The notes under the pieces were generated by a model that saw only the letters and a list, made by a program, of their open reading frames with translations, ran no database searches and was not told the DNA's origin. Shown here one piece after another: positions 16,680 through 28,400 of a stretch of DNA of 64,000 nucleotides (position 1 is the first letter of the stretch; each line of letters begins with the position of its first letter). The DNA comes from Roseobacter sp. GAI101 (GTDB lineage Bacteria; Pseudomonadota; Alphaproteobacteria; Rhodobacterales; Rhodobacteraceae). The DNA is taken from NCBI RefSeq assembly GCF_000156335.1, contig NZ_DS999213.1, positions 36,900-100,899 on the forward strand, given 5' to 3'. A program made the translations under genes and the position numbers.

Positions 16680-16838
16680 ATGATGAAACTTGGAATTGCA
16701 CTATCTACGTTGGCCCTCGTGGCATTGCCGTCGCTTGGTATGGCGACATGTTCTTCTCAAAAACACGCAATGTCTTGCGCTGATGGCATGGTTTATGACG
16801 CCGAAAGCGCAAGCTGCGTGACATCGGCCACGTCGTAA
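16680..16838 (+). CDS. Small exported protein with SC-x-x-GMVYD-x5-CV motif
   Basis: 52-aa protein with a clean AAGGAG ribosome binding site directly upstream. The first ~22 residues form a signal peptide (MMKLGIALSTLALVALPSLG). The mature part carries SCADGMVYDAESASCV, nearly the same as SCESGMVYDKKTKKCV at the start of the next exported protein. This argues that it is a real gene and a partial paralogue. The paired cysteines probably form a disulfide in the periplasm. A strong hairpin follows it. Confidence 0.72.
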   Translation: MMKLGIALSTLALVALPSLGMATCSSQKHAMSCADGMVYDAESASCVTSATS

Positions 16839-16863
16839 CGATTACGTCAACTTGAAGCGGATT

Positions 16864-16896
16864 GCGCCCGTGCCCCTTTACCAGGGGTGCGGGCGC
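16864..16896 (+). terminator. Hairpin after the small exported-protein gene
   Basis: A 14-bp stem (16864-16877 with 16883-16896, two wobble pairs) closes a 5-nt loop and is followed by a partly U-rich stretch. It sits 25 bp after the stop and ahead of the next start, consistent with a terminator or a barrier between the two genes. Confidence 0.6.
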
Positions 16897-16937
16897 TCTA
16901 TCGTGTTTCACTAGGAAACATATCGGGAGATTCCTCC

Positions 16938-17465
16938 ATGCGCGTTCTAGTTACTTGTGCTCTTGCCCTGACCTTGCCGACGGGCGTGTTCGCCGCTGGT
17001 GGGGGGGATGAAACCGCACCGCCCAAACCTGCCGTTTCTTGCGAAAGCGGGATGGTTTACGACAAGAAAACCAAGAAATGCGTGACGGCCAAAGACAGCC
17101 GCCTTAGCCCGGACGATTTGTATGAAACCGTCCGGCGACTTGCCTATGCGGGCAAATACCAGGACGCGCAGCTGGTGCTGGCTGCGATGCCAGCGCAGGA
17201 TGACCGCGCATTGACCTATATGGGGTTCACCCACCGCAAGATGGGTAATGATGCCGAAAGCATGGCGTTTTACACGCGCGCGCTGAAGGTGAATCCGGCA
17301 AATATCCTGGCGCGGTCCTACATGGCGCAGGGCATGGTTGAACAAGGTAATATCGCCGATGCGATGGCCGAATTGCGCGCAATCCGGTCTTATGGCGGCG
17401 AAGGAACATGGGCCGAGGCGTCTTTGCGCACGGCCATCGCGACGGGCCAAACTTTTAACTATTAA
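16938..17465 (+). CDS. Exported tetratricopeptide-repeat protein
   Basis: 175 aa from the ATG at 16938, which starts a signal peptide (MRVLVTCALALTLPTGVFA); the upstream extension of the frame is not signal-like. After the cleavage region comes the cysteine motif SCESGMVYDKKTKKCV, shared with the small gene upstream. About three TPR-like helical repeats follow (for example AESMAFYTRALKVNPAN). It is probably a periplasmic scaffold protein with unknown partners. The cysteine motif tied to TPRs is the notable point. Confidence 0.8.
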   Translation: MRVLVTCALALTLPTGVFAAGGGDETAPPKPAVSCESGMVYDKKTKKCVTAKDSRLSPDDLYETVRRLAYAGKYQDAQLVLAAMPAQDDRALTYMGFTHRKMGNDAESMAFYTRALKVNPANILARSYMAQGMVEQGNIADAMAELRAIRSYGGEGTWAEASLRTAIATGQTFNY

Positions 17466-17545
17466 TATATCGGCTGTTTGGGTTTCTTTCATCTTTGACT
17501 GCCAGAAGTAGCCTTGATACCGGGGCAGCTAAAGTTAGTTAAAAA

Positions 17546-18616
17546 ATGAATGATCTCTTACCTTTAGGTGGTTTCAAGGGGATGGCTGTCGGGGCACCGT
17601 CCAGCAACGCGGCCGCCCCTTTGACCAAGCGCGCAAAAGCCGCGATCGTGGTGCGTCTTTTGTTGAACGAAGGCGCGGATATTCCGATTGAAGACTTGCC
17701 AGATGACCTGCAGGCGCGCCTGACGCAGCAGATGGGATCCATGCGGACGGTCGACCGGCATACGCTTGATGCGGTGGTCGAAGAATTCGAAAATGAACTC
17801 AACAGCATTGGCCTGTCGTTTCCCGGCGGTATCATCGGCGCGCTGACGGCGCTGGACGGCAAAATCAGCAGACAGACGGCAGAACGGTTGCGCAAGGAGG
17901 CGGGCGTGCGCCAGTTGGGCGACCCTTGGGCCCGCCTGCGCGATCTGGACGCGCCGACGATGCTGGAAATGGTCGAAAAGGAAAGCACCGAAGTCATTGC
18001 CGTCGTGCTGTCAAAGCTCAAGGTGTCCGTGGCGGCAAAACTGCTTGGGCTGTTGCCTGGTCCGCGCGCGCGGGAAATTACCTATGCCGTGTCCCTGACC
18101 AACAGCGTCTCGCCCGAGGCTGTCTATAATATAGGGCTTTCTCTGGCCAGCCAGCTCGACAGCATTCCGGTCAAGGCGTTTGACGATGAACCTGTCGAAC
18201 GGGTCGGGGCGATCCTAAACTCTTCGACGTCGTTCACCCGTGATGATATGCTGACCGGACTGGATGAGACGGACGAAGGGTTCGCCAATGCGGTGCGCAA
18301 GGCGATCTTTACCTTCGCGGACATCCCCGCGCGCGTTCAACCGCGTGATATTCCCCGCATTTTGCGCGGCGCGGACCGGGCGCAATTGGTCTATGCGATG
18401 GCGGGCTCCGAGACGGCCGGATTGAAGGTCGTCATGGATTTCATCCTGGACAACATGTCCTCGCGCATGGCGGACCAGTTGCGTGAAGAAATCGCAGAAC
18501 TTGAAACCGTCAAGGCATCCGAGGCGGAGCAGGCGATGTCGGCCATCATCGACGTCATTCGCCGACTTGAGACGGATGGCGAACTGCAATTGGTCCAGGA
18601 TGATGAGGAGGAGTGA
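17546..18616 (+). CDS. fliG: FliG-like flagellar motor switch protein
   Basis: 356 aa. The C-terminal third matches the FliG torque domain: RDIPRILRGADR, DFILDNMSSRMADQLREEI and VIRRLETDGEL. The charged positions that touch the stator in the E. coli protein are conserved in kind: Arg in SSR, Glu-Glu in place of Asp-Asp, and Lys in place of a later Arg. No other flagellar gene is in the window, so it stands alone. It could serve the flagellar motor or be a diverged paralogue. No strong ribosome binding site is visible. Confidence 0.8.
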   Translation: MNDLLPLGGFKGMAVGAPSSNAAAPLTKRAKAAIVVRLLLNEGADIPIEDLPDDLQARLTQQMGSMRTVDRHTLDAVVEEFENELNSIGLSFPGGIIGALTALDGKISRQTAERLRKEAGVRQLGDPWARLRDLDAPTMLEMVEKESTEVIAVVLSKLKVSVAAKLLGLLPGPRAREITYAVSLTNSVSPEAVYNIGLSLASQLDSIPVKAFDDEPVERVGAILNSSTSFTRDDMLTGLDETDEGFANAVRKAIFTFADIPARVQPRDIPRILRGADRAQLVYAMAGSETAGLKVVMDFILDNMSSRMADQLREEIAELETVKASEAEQAMSAIIDVIRRLETDGELQLVQDDEEE

Positions 18617-18686
18617 TCCGGCTTGTCGCCTATGGCCCGGCACGTTAAGAAATAGGCGAAATATGTGACAGTCGCATGTTCTTGCC

Positions 18687-19601
18687 GTGCAGAGGCCTAT
18701 GCCCGACCCAAAACTTCCCCCTCAAGATCCGCTGGCGCGGCGCGTTGGTCATTATCTGACCAACGCAGTCATCGTGGGATTGATCCGCTTTGCGCTATTG
18801 ATTCCCTATCGGGCCCGTCTGGCCTTTGTGGGGCGGTTTGTTCAGCATGTTCTAGGGCCGGTCGCAGGATACAGCCGCAGGGCGCAGGACAATATCAAGA
18901 TGATCTGGCCGGATCTTCCTGCCTCCCGTCGCAACCAGATCGTATCAAAATGTCTGAATAACGTCGGACGCAGCTTTATCGAAAACTATTCGGCGCAGGA
19001 ATTTCCGGCGCGGATGGCACAAAATACGCCGACCGGCGCGGGTGTTGCGGCCCTTGAAGCTGCGGTGGCAAAGGGACAGCCGGTTATTTTGGTCACCGGC
19101 CATTACGGGAATTACGAGGCGACGCGGGCCTGTCTGGTTGCGCGCGGCCTTGATATCGGCGGGCTGTATCGGGATATGAAAAACCCCTATTTCAACGCCC
19201 ATTACGTCAAGACGATGGAGGCCTTCGGCGGCCCGGTCTTTCCGCAAGGCCGCCGGGGGACGGCCGGTTTCGTGCGGCACCTCAAGCAAGGTGGGCAGCT
19301 TGTCTTGCTTTTTGACCAGCACGTCTTTGGCGCGCCCCCGCTTGATTTCCTGGGACAGCCCGCGAATACGGCCTTGTCTGCCGCTGAACTGGCGCTGCGA
19401 TACGATGCGTTGCTGATCCCCTTTTACGGCATCCGCCAGCCGGACGGCGTGTCGTTCGAAACTGTGCTTGAGGCACCAATTCCCCATTCGGACCCTATGA
19501 CCATGACCCAATGCCTGAACGACAGCCTTGCGGCGCGGATCAGGTCAGACCCCGAACAGTGGTTCTGGGTCCACAGACGTTGGCGTATTCACGACAATTA
19601 A
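18687..19601 (+). CDS. Lysophospholipid/lipid A acyltransferase (LpxL/HtrB family)
   Basis: 304-aa membrane-associated acyltransferase. The catalytic HX4E motif is TGHYGNYE near residue 138, and LLFDQHVFG is a second family block. An N-terminal hydrophobic stretch (about residues 25-45) would anchor it. It belongs to the family that adds secondary acyl chains to lipid A. An ornithine-lipid or other substrate cannot be excluded. The start is uncertain: GTG at 18687, or ATG at 18699 with AGAGG only 3 nt away. Confidence 0.85.
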   Translation: MQRPMPDPKLPPQDPLARRVGHYLTNAVIVGLIRFALLIPYRARLAFVGRFVQHVLGPVAGYSRRAQDNIKMIWPDLPASRRNQIVSKCLNNVGRSFIENYSAQEFPARMAQNTPTGAGVAALEAAVAKGQPVILVTGHYGNYEATRACLVARGLDIGGLYRDMKNPYFNAHYVKTMEAFGGPVFPQGRRGTAGFVRHLKQGGQLVLLFDQHVFGAPPLDFLGQPANTALSAAELALRYDALLIPFYGIRQPDGVSFETVLEAPIPHSDPMTMTQCLNDSLAARIRSDPEQWFWVHRRWRIHDN

Positions 19602-19615
19602 CGTTACGTGCAGCG

Positions 19616-20314
19616 CTATTTGATCCGGGCGGCAGCCACGATCGGCCCTGCGCCGCTTTGTTGGACGATGATTACCACCGGCAAGTCGCCGGGCAAGGGG
19701 GTCGCCATGTCAAGCGGTGCCTGTGCATCCCATTCGCCCAAAACCGTCCAGTTCTGCGCGATATTATGATACTCAAACGTATGGCCTGCGTTTTCGCCGC
19801 GCTTGATCTCTATCGTCGCTTCGGGGGTATAGCGTACCATGTGCACCGTATAGGGCCCTTGCGCCCCTTCCAGAACGCTGGCGTCGATTTGCAGCGTGTT
19901 ACCGCTGCGCGCCAAGCTCAGTTGCACCGTCTCGCGGTCGTTCTTGTGTTCCGCAATGGCCTTTGACAATGCCATCGGCTTCGCTCCGACAACGTCGGTA
20001 TGGCCGTTCACGATCATCTCGGGGGTGTAGACCGATTTTCGCCCGGATGCGACCGCATAGGCCCGCTGCCGCGCGGCATGGTTTGGGTCGCCAAAGCGGT
20101 CCTTCCAGCCGATATAATCCCAATAATCAACATGTAACGCCAAGGCGATAACATCATCGCGCTGCGCCAGTTCAGCCAGAATCTTGTCCGCGGGCGGGCA
20201 GGAAGAACATCCCTGCGAGGTAAAAAGCTCGACGACCACGGGGCGATCTTGTGCAGAAAGCGGTGTGGCGCATAGCAGGCCCAAGGCAAACAGGGAGGGG
20301 AAAATGCGGATCAT
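19616..20314 (-). CDS. DUF1223 thioredoxin-fold exported protein
   Basis: 232 aa from the ATG at 20314, which gives a signal peptide ending at PLSAQ. The mature protein begins VVELFTSQGCSSCPPAD, a thioredoxin-like fold with a CxxC pair typical of DUF1223 proteins. Its role is not established; a periplasmic or exported disulfide-active function is inferred from the CxxC. It converges on the acyltransferase gene and is divergent from acnA. Confidence 0.85.
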   Translation of the reverse strand: MIRIFPSLFALGLLCATPLSAQDRPVVVELFTSQGCSSCPPADKILAELAQRDDVIALALHVDYWDYIGWKDRFGDPNHAARQRAYAVASGRKSVYTPEMIVNGHTDVVGAKPMALSKAIAEHKNDRETVQLSLARSGNTLQIDASVLEGAQGPYTVHMVRYTPEATIEIKRGENAGHTFEYHNIAQNWTVLGEWDAQAPLDMATPLPGDLPVVIIVQQSGAGPIVAAARIK

Positions 20315-20427
20315 TGACGGCGATACTTTCAACTGGTTCCGTTTTACTAGACCGATGCCCGGGCAATTACCATTCAAGCTTTGTTGAAGCGTTGTAACCG
20401 CAGCGACGGCTTAAATTTCATCAAATT

Positions 20428-20447
20428 CGGTACACAACGGTATACAT
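20428..20447. repeat. Direct repeat upstream of acnA
   Basis: CGGTACACAA and CGGTATACAT lie back to back with a 10-bp period about 100 bp ahead of acnA, in the region shared with the divergent DUF1223 gene. They could be an operator for a regulator bound on one face of the helix. No regulator can be named. Confidence 0.35.
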
Positions 20448-20547
20448 TTATCGTTTCAAGCACCGATTGCAGTTGAAAAGCAAGCCGCAATACTGCATCT
20501 AGAGCCCAAGTCACTGTACTGATATCAACCCATATAGGGAGCATTCC

Positions 20548-23322
<2,775 letters not shown>

Positions 23323-23363
23323 TAAAGGCCATGGCCCCAACTGACGGGGCGATTTAAGACACT

Positions 23364-23402
23364 GAAACGCCCACCAAGCCGCAGCTTGGTGGGCGTTTCG
23401 CG
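23364..23402 (+). terminator. Rho-independent terminator after acnA
   Basis: Perfect 16-bp stem (23364-23379 with 23384-23399) around a 4-nt loop, with a T-rich end within the stem (GTTTCGCGTTTC). It is 42 bp after the acnA stop. The remaining ~215 bp to tamA shows nothing distinct. Confidence 0.85.
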
Positions 23403-23618
23403 TTTCGACCCGAAAAGGGGCGCTGGTCTGCCATACCCGCAAGATTTAGCGCAAATCGCCATATTCTGTGTTCACAAATGCGAATTTTCCCCAGACACTG
23501 TTTGCCGTGACGGGGGTATTTCCGCTATGTGTTGCGGTGTTAAGGTTTGAGATGCTGACGATGCTCCGGAACGGGCTATGCTACGTCACAGACGTTCGGT
23601 TCGGTAAAGGAGTGCCCC

Positions 23619-25439
23619 ATGGTGCGAGTAGGTAAGAACGGTTTCAGGGGTGCTTTGCAGGTGACTGCCGCTGCGATGGCCTTTGCCTGGACCGGTGGCG
23701 CGGGCATCGCCGCAACGCTGGACATCACCGGCATCGCCGAGGGCACCGACCTTTACGAGGCGATTGCGGGCGGGTCATTGCTGCGCGAACAAACTGCCGA
23801 AGATGCCACGCCCAGCACGCAGGAACTACTTGCCGCCGCCCAGGCCGATTACGCGCGGCTGTTGGCGGTCTTGTACGATCAGGGCTATTTTGCAGGGGTG
23901 ATCAAGATCACTGTGGACGGTGTGGATGCCGCAGCTATCGCGCCCGTGGCCCCGCCAAAGCAGATCAACAAGGCCGTGATCGCGATTGAGCCGGGCAAGA
24001 AGTTCAGTTTTTCCAAGGCTGAAATCAAGCCGATTGCCGAAGGGACCGAACTGCCCGATGGCTTTGCCACGGGTCAGACCGCCAGCCTTGGCGTGCTGAA
24101 AGAAACCGTTTCTGCAGGCATCGAAGGCTGGCGCGATCAGGGGCACGCCAAGGCGGCGCTGTCCAGCCAGCAACTGACCGCAAGGGTTCCCGACAGCACG
24201 ATCAGCGCCACGCTCAAGCTGGCTCCGGGGCCGCGCCTGCGCTTTGGTGCGCTGACGATCAAAGGTGAAAGTGCCGTTCGGACCAACCGCATCCAAAAGA
24301 TCGCCGGCCTGCCGACGGGGCAGGTGTATAGTCAAGAGCAGCTTGACCTTGCCGCCACGCGGCTGCGGCGCACCGGTGCCTTCAGTGCGGTCGCCATGAT
24401 CGAGGCTGACGAAATCATCGCCCCCGATGTTCTGCCCATCACGGCCCAGATCACCGATGCGCCGCCACGTCGTTTCGGCTTTGGCGCTGAACTGTCTTCG
24501 CTCGAAGGGGTGACGCTCAGCAGTTTCTGGCTGCACCGCAATCTGTTGGGCGGGGCAGAAAGCCTGCGGGTCGAGGGCGAGATCAAAGGGATCGGCGGCG
24601 AGTCTGGCGGCACCGATTACCGTCTTTCCACGCGGTTCAAGCGTCCGGCGACCTTTAACGCCGACACGAACTTCTATGCTCTGGCCGAGATTGAGCAGCT
24701 TGACGAGGTGAATTTCTTTTCCCGCCAGCTTGATCTTGAGGCCGGGATCGAACGGATCGCAAGCGAGGAACGCACCTATAGCGCGGGCATTGGTCTGCGC
24801 ACTGCCGAAACGCGCGATGCCTTCGGCACCAATACCTACACGCTTCTGACCCTGCCGCTGAGCGCCGAGCATGATTATCGCGACAACCGGCTGGACGCCA
24901 AGGACGGCTTTTTTGCCCGGGCCACCGTGACGCCGTTTCTGGCCCTTGCCGGGTCCGCCAGCGGTGCGCGCAGCTATCTTGATCTGCGCGCCTACAAGAC
25001 CTTCGGCACCGAGCGCCCGGTGACCTTTGCGCTGCGCGGGCAGTTGGGGTCGGTCTATGGCCCCGAACTTGCGCAGGCCCCAGCGGATTATCTGTTCTAC
25101 TCGGGCGGCGGCGGCACGGTGCGGGGGCAACCCTACCAGACGCTCGGGGTTGATCTGGGCGGCGGCAATACGGTCGGGGGGCGCAGTTTCGTCGGTCTGT
25201 CCGCCGAAGCGCGGGTCGCCGTGCGTGAAAACATCGGTGTCGTGGCCTTTGCCGATGCGGGCTATATCGGCGCGGAAGAATTTTACGATGGGTCTGGCCA
25301 GTGGCATTCCGGCGCGGGTCTCGGGCTGCGCTATGCGACGGGCATCGGCCCCATCCGCTTTGACGTCGCAGTGCCGACGTCAGGGCCCGAGACGGCGGAT
25401 AATTTTCAGGTTTATATAGGTATTGGACAATCGTTTTGA
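23619..25439 (+). CDS. tamA: TamA outer-membrane assembly factor (Omp85 family)
   Basis: 606 aa. A signal peptide covers about residues 1-31. POTRA-like domains span about residues 35-270 (for example FGALTIKGESAVRTNRIQ). A C-terminal 16-strand-type barrel follows, with Omp85 blocks such as GGGGTVRGQPYQ and a final aromatic residue (IGIGQSF). TamA works with TamB to insert outer-membrane proteins and in lipid homeostasis. The tamB start overlaps the tamA stop (TTGA), supporting the pairing. Confidence 0.92.
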   Translation: MVRVGKNGFRGALQVTAAAMAFAWTGGAGIAATLDITGIAEGTDLYEAIAGGSLLREQTAEDATPSTQELLAAAQADYARLLAVLYDQGYFAGVIKITVDGVDAAAIAPVAPPKQINKAVIAIEPGKKFSFSKAEIKPIAEGTELPDGFATGQTASLGVLKETVSAGIEGWRDQGHAKAALSSQQLTARVPDSTISATLKLAPGPRLRFGALTIKGESAVRTNRIQKIAGLPTGQVYSQEQLDLAATRLRRTGAFSAVAMIEADEIIAPDVLPITAQITDAPPRRFGFGAELSSLEGVTLSSFWLHRNLLGGAESLRVEGEIKGIGGESGGTDYRLSTRFKRPATFNADTNFYALAEIEQLDEVNFFSRQLDLEAGIERIASEERTYSAGIGLRTAETRDAFGTNTYTLLTLPLSAEHDYRDNRLDAKDGFFARATVTPFLALAGSASGARSYLDLRAYKTFGTERPVTFALRGQLGSVYGPELAQAPADYLFYSGGGGTVRGQPYQTLGVDLGGGNTVGGRSFVGLSAEARVAVRENIGVVAFADAGYIGAEEFYDGSGQWHSGAGLGLRYATGIGPIRFDVAVPTSGPETADNFQVYIGIGQSF

Positions 25440-28400
25440 TCCATTTCATACGCAGTTTTCTGATTTCGGTAATGATTTTGGTGGCCAGTGTGGCCACCGC
25501 CCAGGAAGACGACAAAGGGTTTCTGACGCGAACCATCCAAGACGCCCTGAGCGGGGCGGGCCGGACGGTAAGCATAGACGGCTTTGCTGGGGCGCTCAGT
25601 TCGCGCGCCTCGTTTGAGCGCATGACGATTTCCGATGATCAGGGCGTTTGGTTGACGCTGGAACAGGTCGAACTGGATTGGAACCGATCGGCCCTGCTAC
25701 GTGGCCGGCTTGAGGTGCAGGGCCTGACCGCGCAACGCCTTTCGGTGCCCCGTCTGCCCGTCGCTGCAGAGGATACGTTGCCAGACCCCGAGGCGACGCC
25801 ATTCGTGTTTCCGACAATTCCCGACCTGCCGGTATCCATAGACGTCGCCAATTTTGCGGTCGATGAAATCATCCTTGGCGCGCCTATTCTGGGCGAAGCG
25901 GCTGAACTGACGCTGAAGGCGAATGCGCTGCTGAACGACGAGGTCCTCAAGCTTGAGATCGACGCCAGCCGTACCGATGGCAAAGGCGGTCAATTCGGAA
26001 TTTCCGCCAATCTGGATCGCGGTGAAAACCTGCTGGATCTGCTGGTGAACCTGTCCGAGGATGAAAAAGGCATCGTGGCGCGTACGCTCAACATCCCGAA
26101 TGAACCGTCGGTCGATCTGACGGTCGCAGGGCAGGGGCCGTTGTCGGACTTCAAGACGGACATCACCCTGTCGACCGATGGCTCCCCCCGGCTTTCCGGT
26201 CAGGTGGGCGTGGCGGAATTGGGCGACCCTGCTGATCCGGACCGCCGGATCAATGCAGACCTCAGCGGGGATGTGACCGCGCTGATCCTGTCGCAATACC
26301 GCGAATTCTTTGGCACCGACGTGGCGTTGACGTTGGATGCCTTGGTGCAGGCGGATGGTGGCGTCGATGTCAGCGATTTTGCGTTAAAGGCGCAATCGGC
26401 TGATTTGCAGGGCAAGGTCACGCTGAACAGTGACAAATGGCCCAGCCTGATCGACATCACCGGAACCGTGGCGGCAGCAGATGGGTCGCGCGTGTTGTTG
26501 CCCGTTGCCGGAGCCGACACCTATGTGCAGCGCGTGGCGTTGGATGTGAAATATGACGCAGGGTCCGGCGAAGCGCTGGATGCGACATTCGATGTGACAG
26601 GGCTGGCGACAGATGCGCTTGCGATCGATACAGCGCAGTTGCAGCTGGATGGCACATTGCAGGGCCGTGCCGGTACGGTCGGCGAATTCAACGGTGATCT
26701 GGTCTTTGCCACAAAGGGCCTGACCCTGACCGATGCCGCCGTGTCCGAGGCCTTGGGTGACACCCTCAACGGGCGTGCAAATATCGCCTATGTCGAAGGC
26801 ACGCCGACGCAGATCACCGGGCTGGAACTTTCCGGTGCTGATTACGGGCTGGCAGGCGATGTGACGATCAGCGGTCCCGCCGAAAATTTCCTGACCCAGT
26901 TGCAGGCCCGGCTTGAGGCCGCGGATATCAGCCGGTTTTCGGCACTTGCAGGGCGCGACCTGGATGGGGCAGCAAATGTCGATCTGTCAGGCCAGATCGT
27001 GCCTTTGGACGGTACGTTCGATCTGCGGATTGCGGGGCTGACCCGTGATTTGAAAGTCGGTATCGAACAGGCCGACACCCTGTTGGCTGGCGAAACCACC
27101 CTCAGCCTCGGGGCTGTACGCGACGAGACGGGCACCTTCATCCGCGATCTGTCGCTTGAGAATGCAGCCCTGTCTGCGACGGGCGGGGTTGAACTGCGCA
27201 GCAATAACTCGCAGGCGCGGATCGACGCGAAACTGAATGATATCGGGCAGGTCATGCCGCAGTACTCCGGCCCCGTGACGATCAGTGCCACTGCCGATCA
27301 GGACAGTCGCGGCTGGACCATCGACGCGGCGACAGACGGACCGTACAATGCCGCGATCACCGCCAAGGGACTGGCCACAGGTCCAAATGCCGCGCTGACA
27401 TTTACCGCCGAGGTGCCCGAGATCAAGGATTTCGTACCGGATGCGCCGGTCGGCGGGCAGGTGGCGCTAGACGGCATGCTGCGCCAGACGCCTGACGGCT
27501 GGCAGATCGACAGCAAGGCCAGCGCACCGCAGGATGTTGCGGCAACCGTCAAAGGCCTGCTGACCCCGCTTGATATTGATTTCACGGCCTCCATCCCCCG
27601 TGTTCAGGCCTATGCACCGCAAATGACAGGGGCCCTGACCGCGTCAGGGAACCTTAAACAGACCGAAGCCGGTTTCGTGATCGACGCTGTGGCCGATGGC
27701 CCCTATGCCGCGCAGGTCGCGGTGCAGGGGGCGCTGACGCCGATGATAGACATCAGCTTTGACGCGGCAGTTCCCAACGTGAACGCCGTGGTGCCGCAGG
27801 TGAACGGACCGTTGAACGCCACCGGCAGGCTGCGCCAGACTGAAAAGGGGTTCTTTGTCGATACCTCGGCGACCGGTCCTTATGGCGCGCGCGCGATGGT
27901 CGAAGGGTTGGCGACGGGGCCGGATATGTCGCTGACATTCGATGTGTCGGTGCCCAACGTTCAACCGCTGGTGCCGGGCGTGTCCGGCCCATTCGCCGCC
28001 AAGGGGTCGGTGCGACAGACCCCGACGGGGATCGCGATTGATACCAATGCCACCGGCCCCTATGCCGCGCGCGCGGCGGTGCAGGGCGTGGTCACAGGCA
28101 GCAATCCGACGCTGAATTACGATGTGACGATCCCCAACCTGGCCGCCCTGGTCCCCAAGCTTGTGGGACCGTTGAACGTGACGGGGTCGGCACAGCAGGA
28201 AAGCGCCGGATGGCGGCTGAATACCAATCTGGCAGGACCTGCGGGGACGCAGGCCACTGTGGCGGGACTGGTCGGGACCGACGGCAGCCTGAACCTTGAT
28301 ATTAACGGCAACGCGCCGCTGGGGCTGTCGGCACCGTTCATCGCGCCGCGCAGCCTGCAAGGGCAGGCGGCGTTTGATCTGACCGTGAACGGGCCTCCAC

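Noticed and set aside
23826..25307. 493-aa minus-strand ORF opposite tamA
   Set aside because: Antisense of a confident Omp85 gene, no domain.
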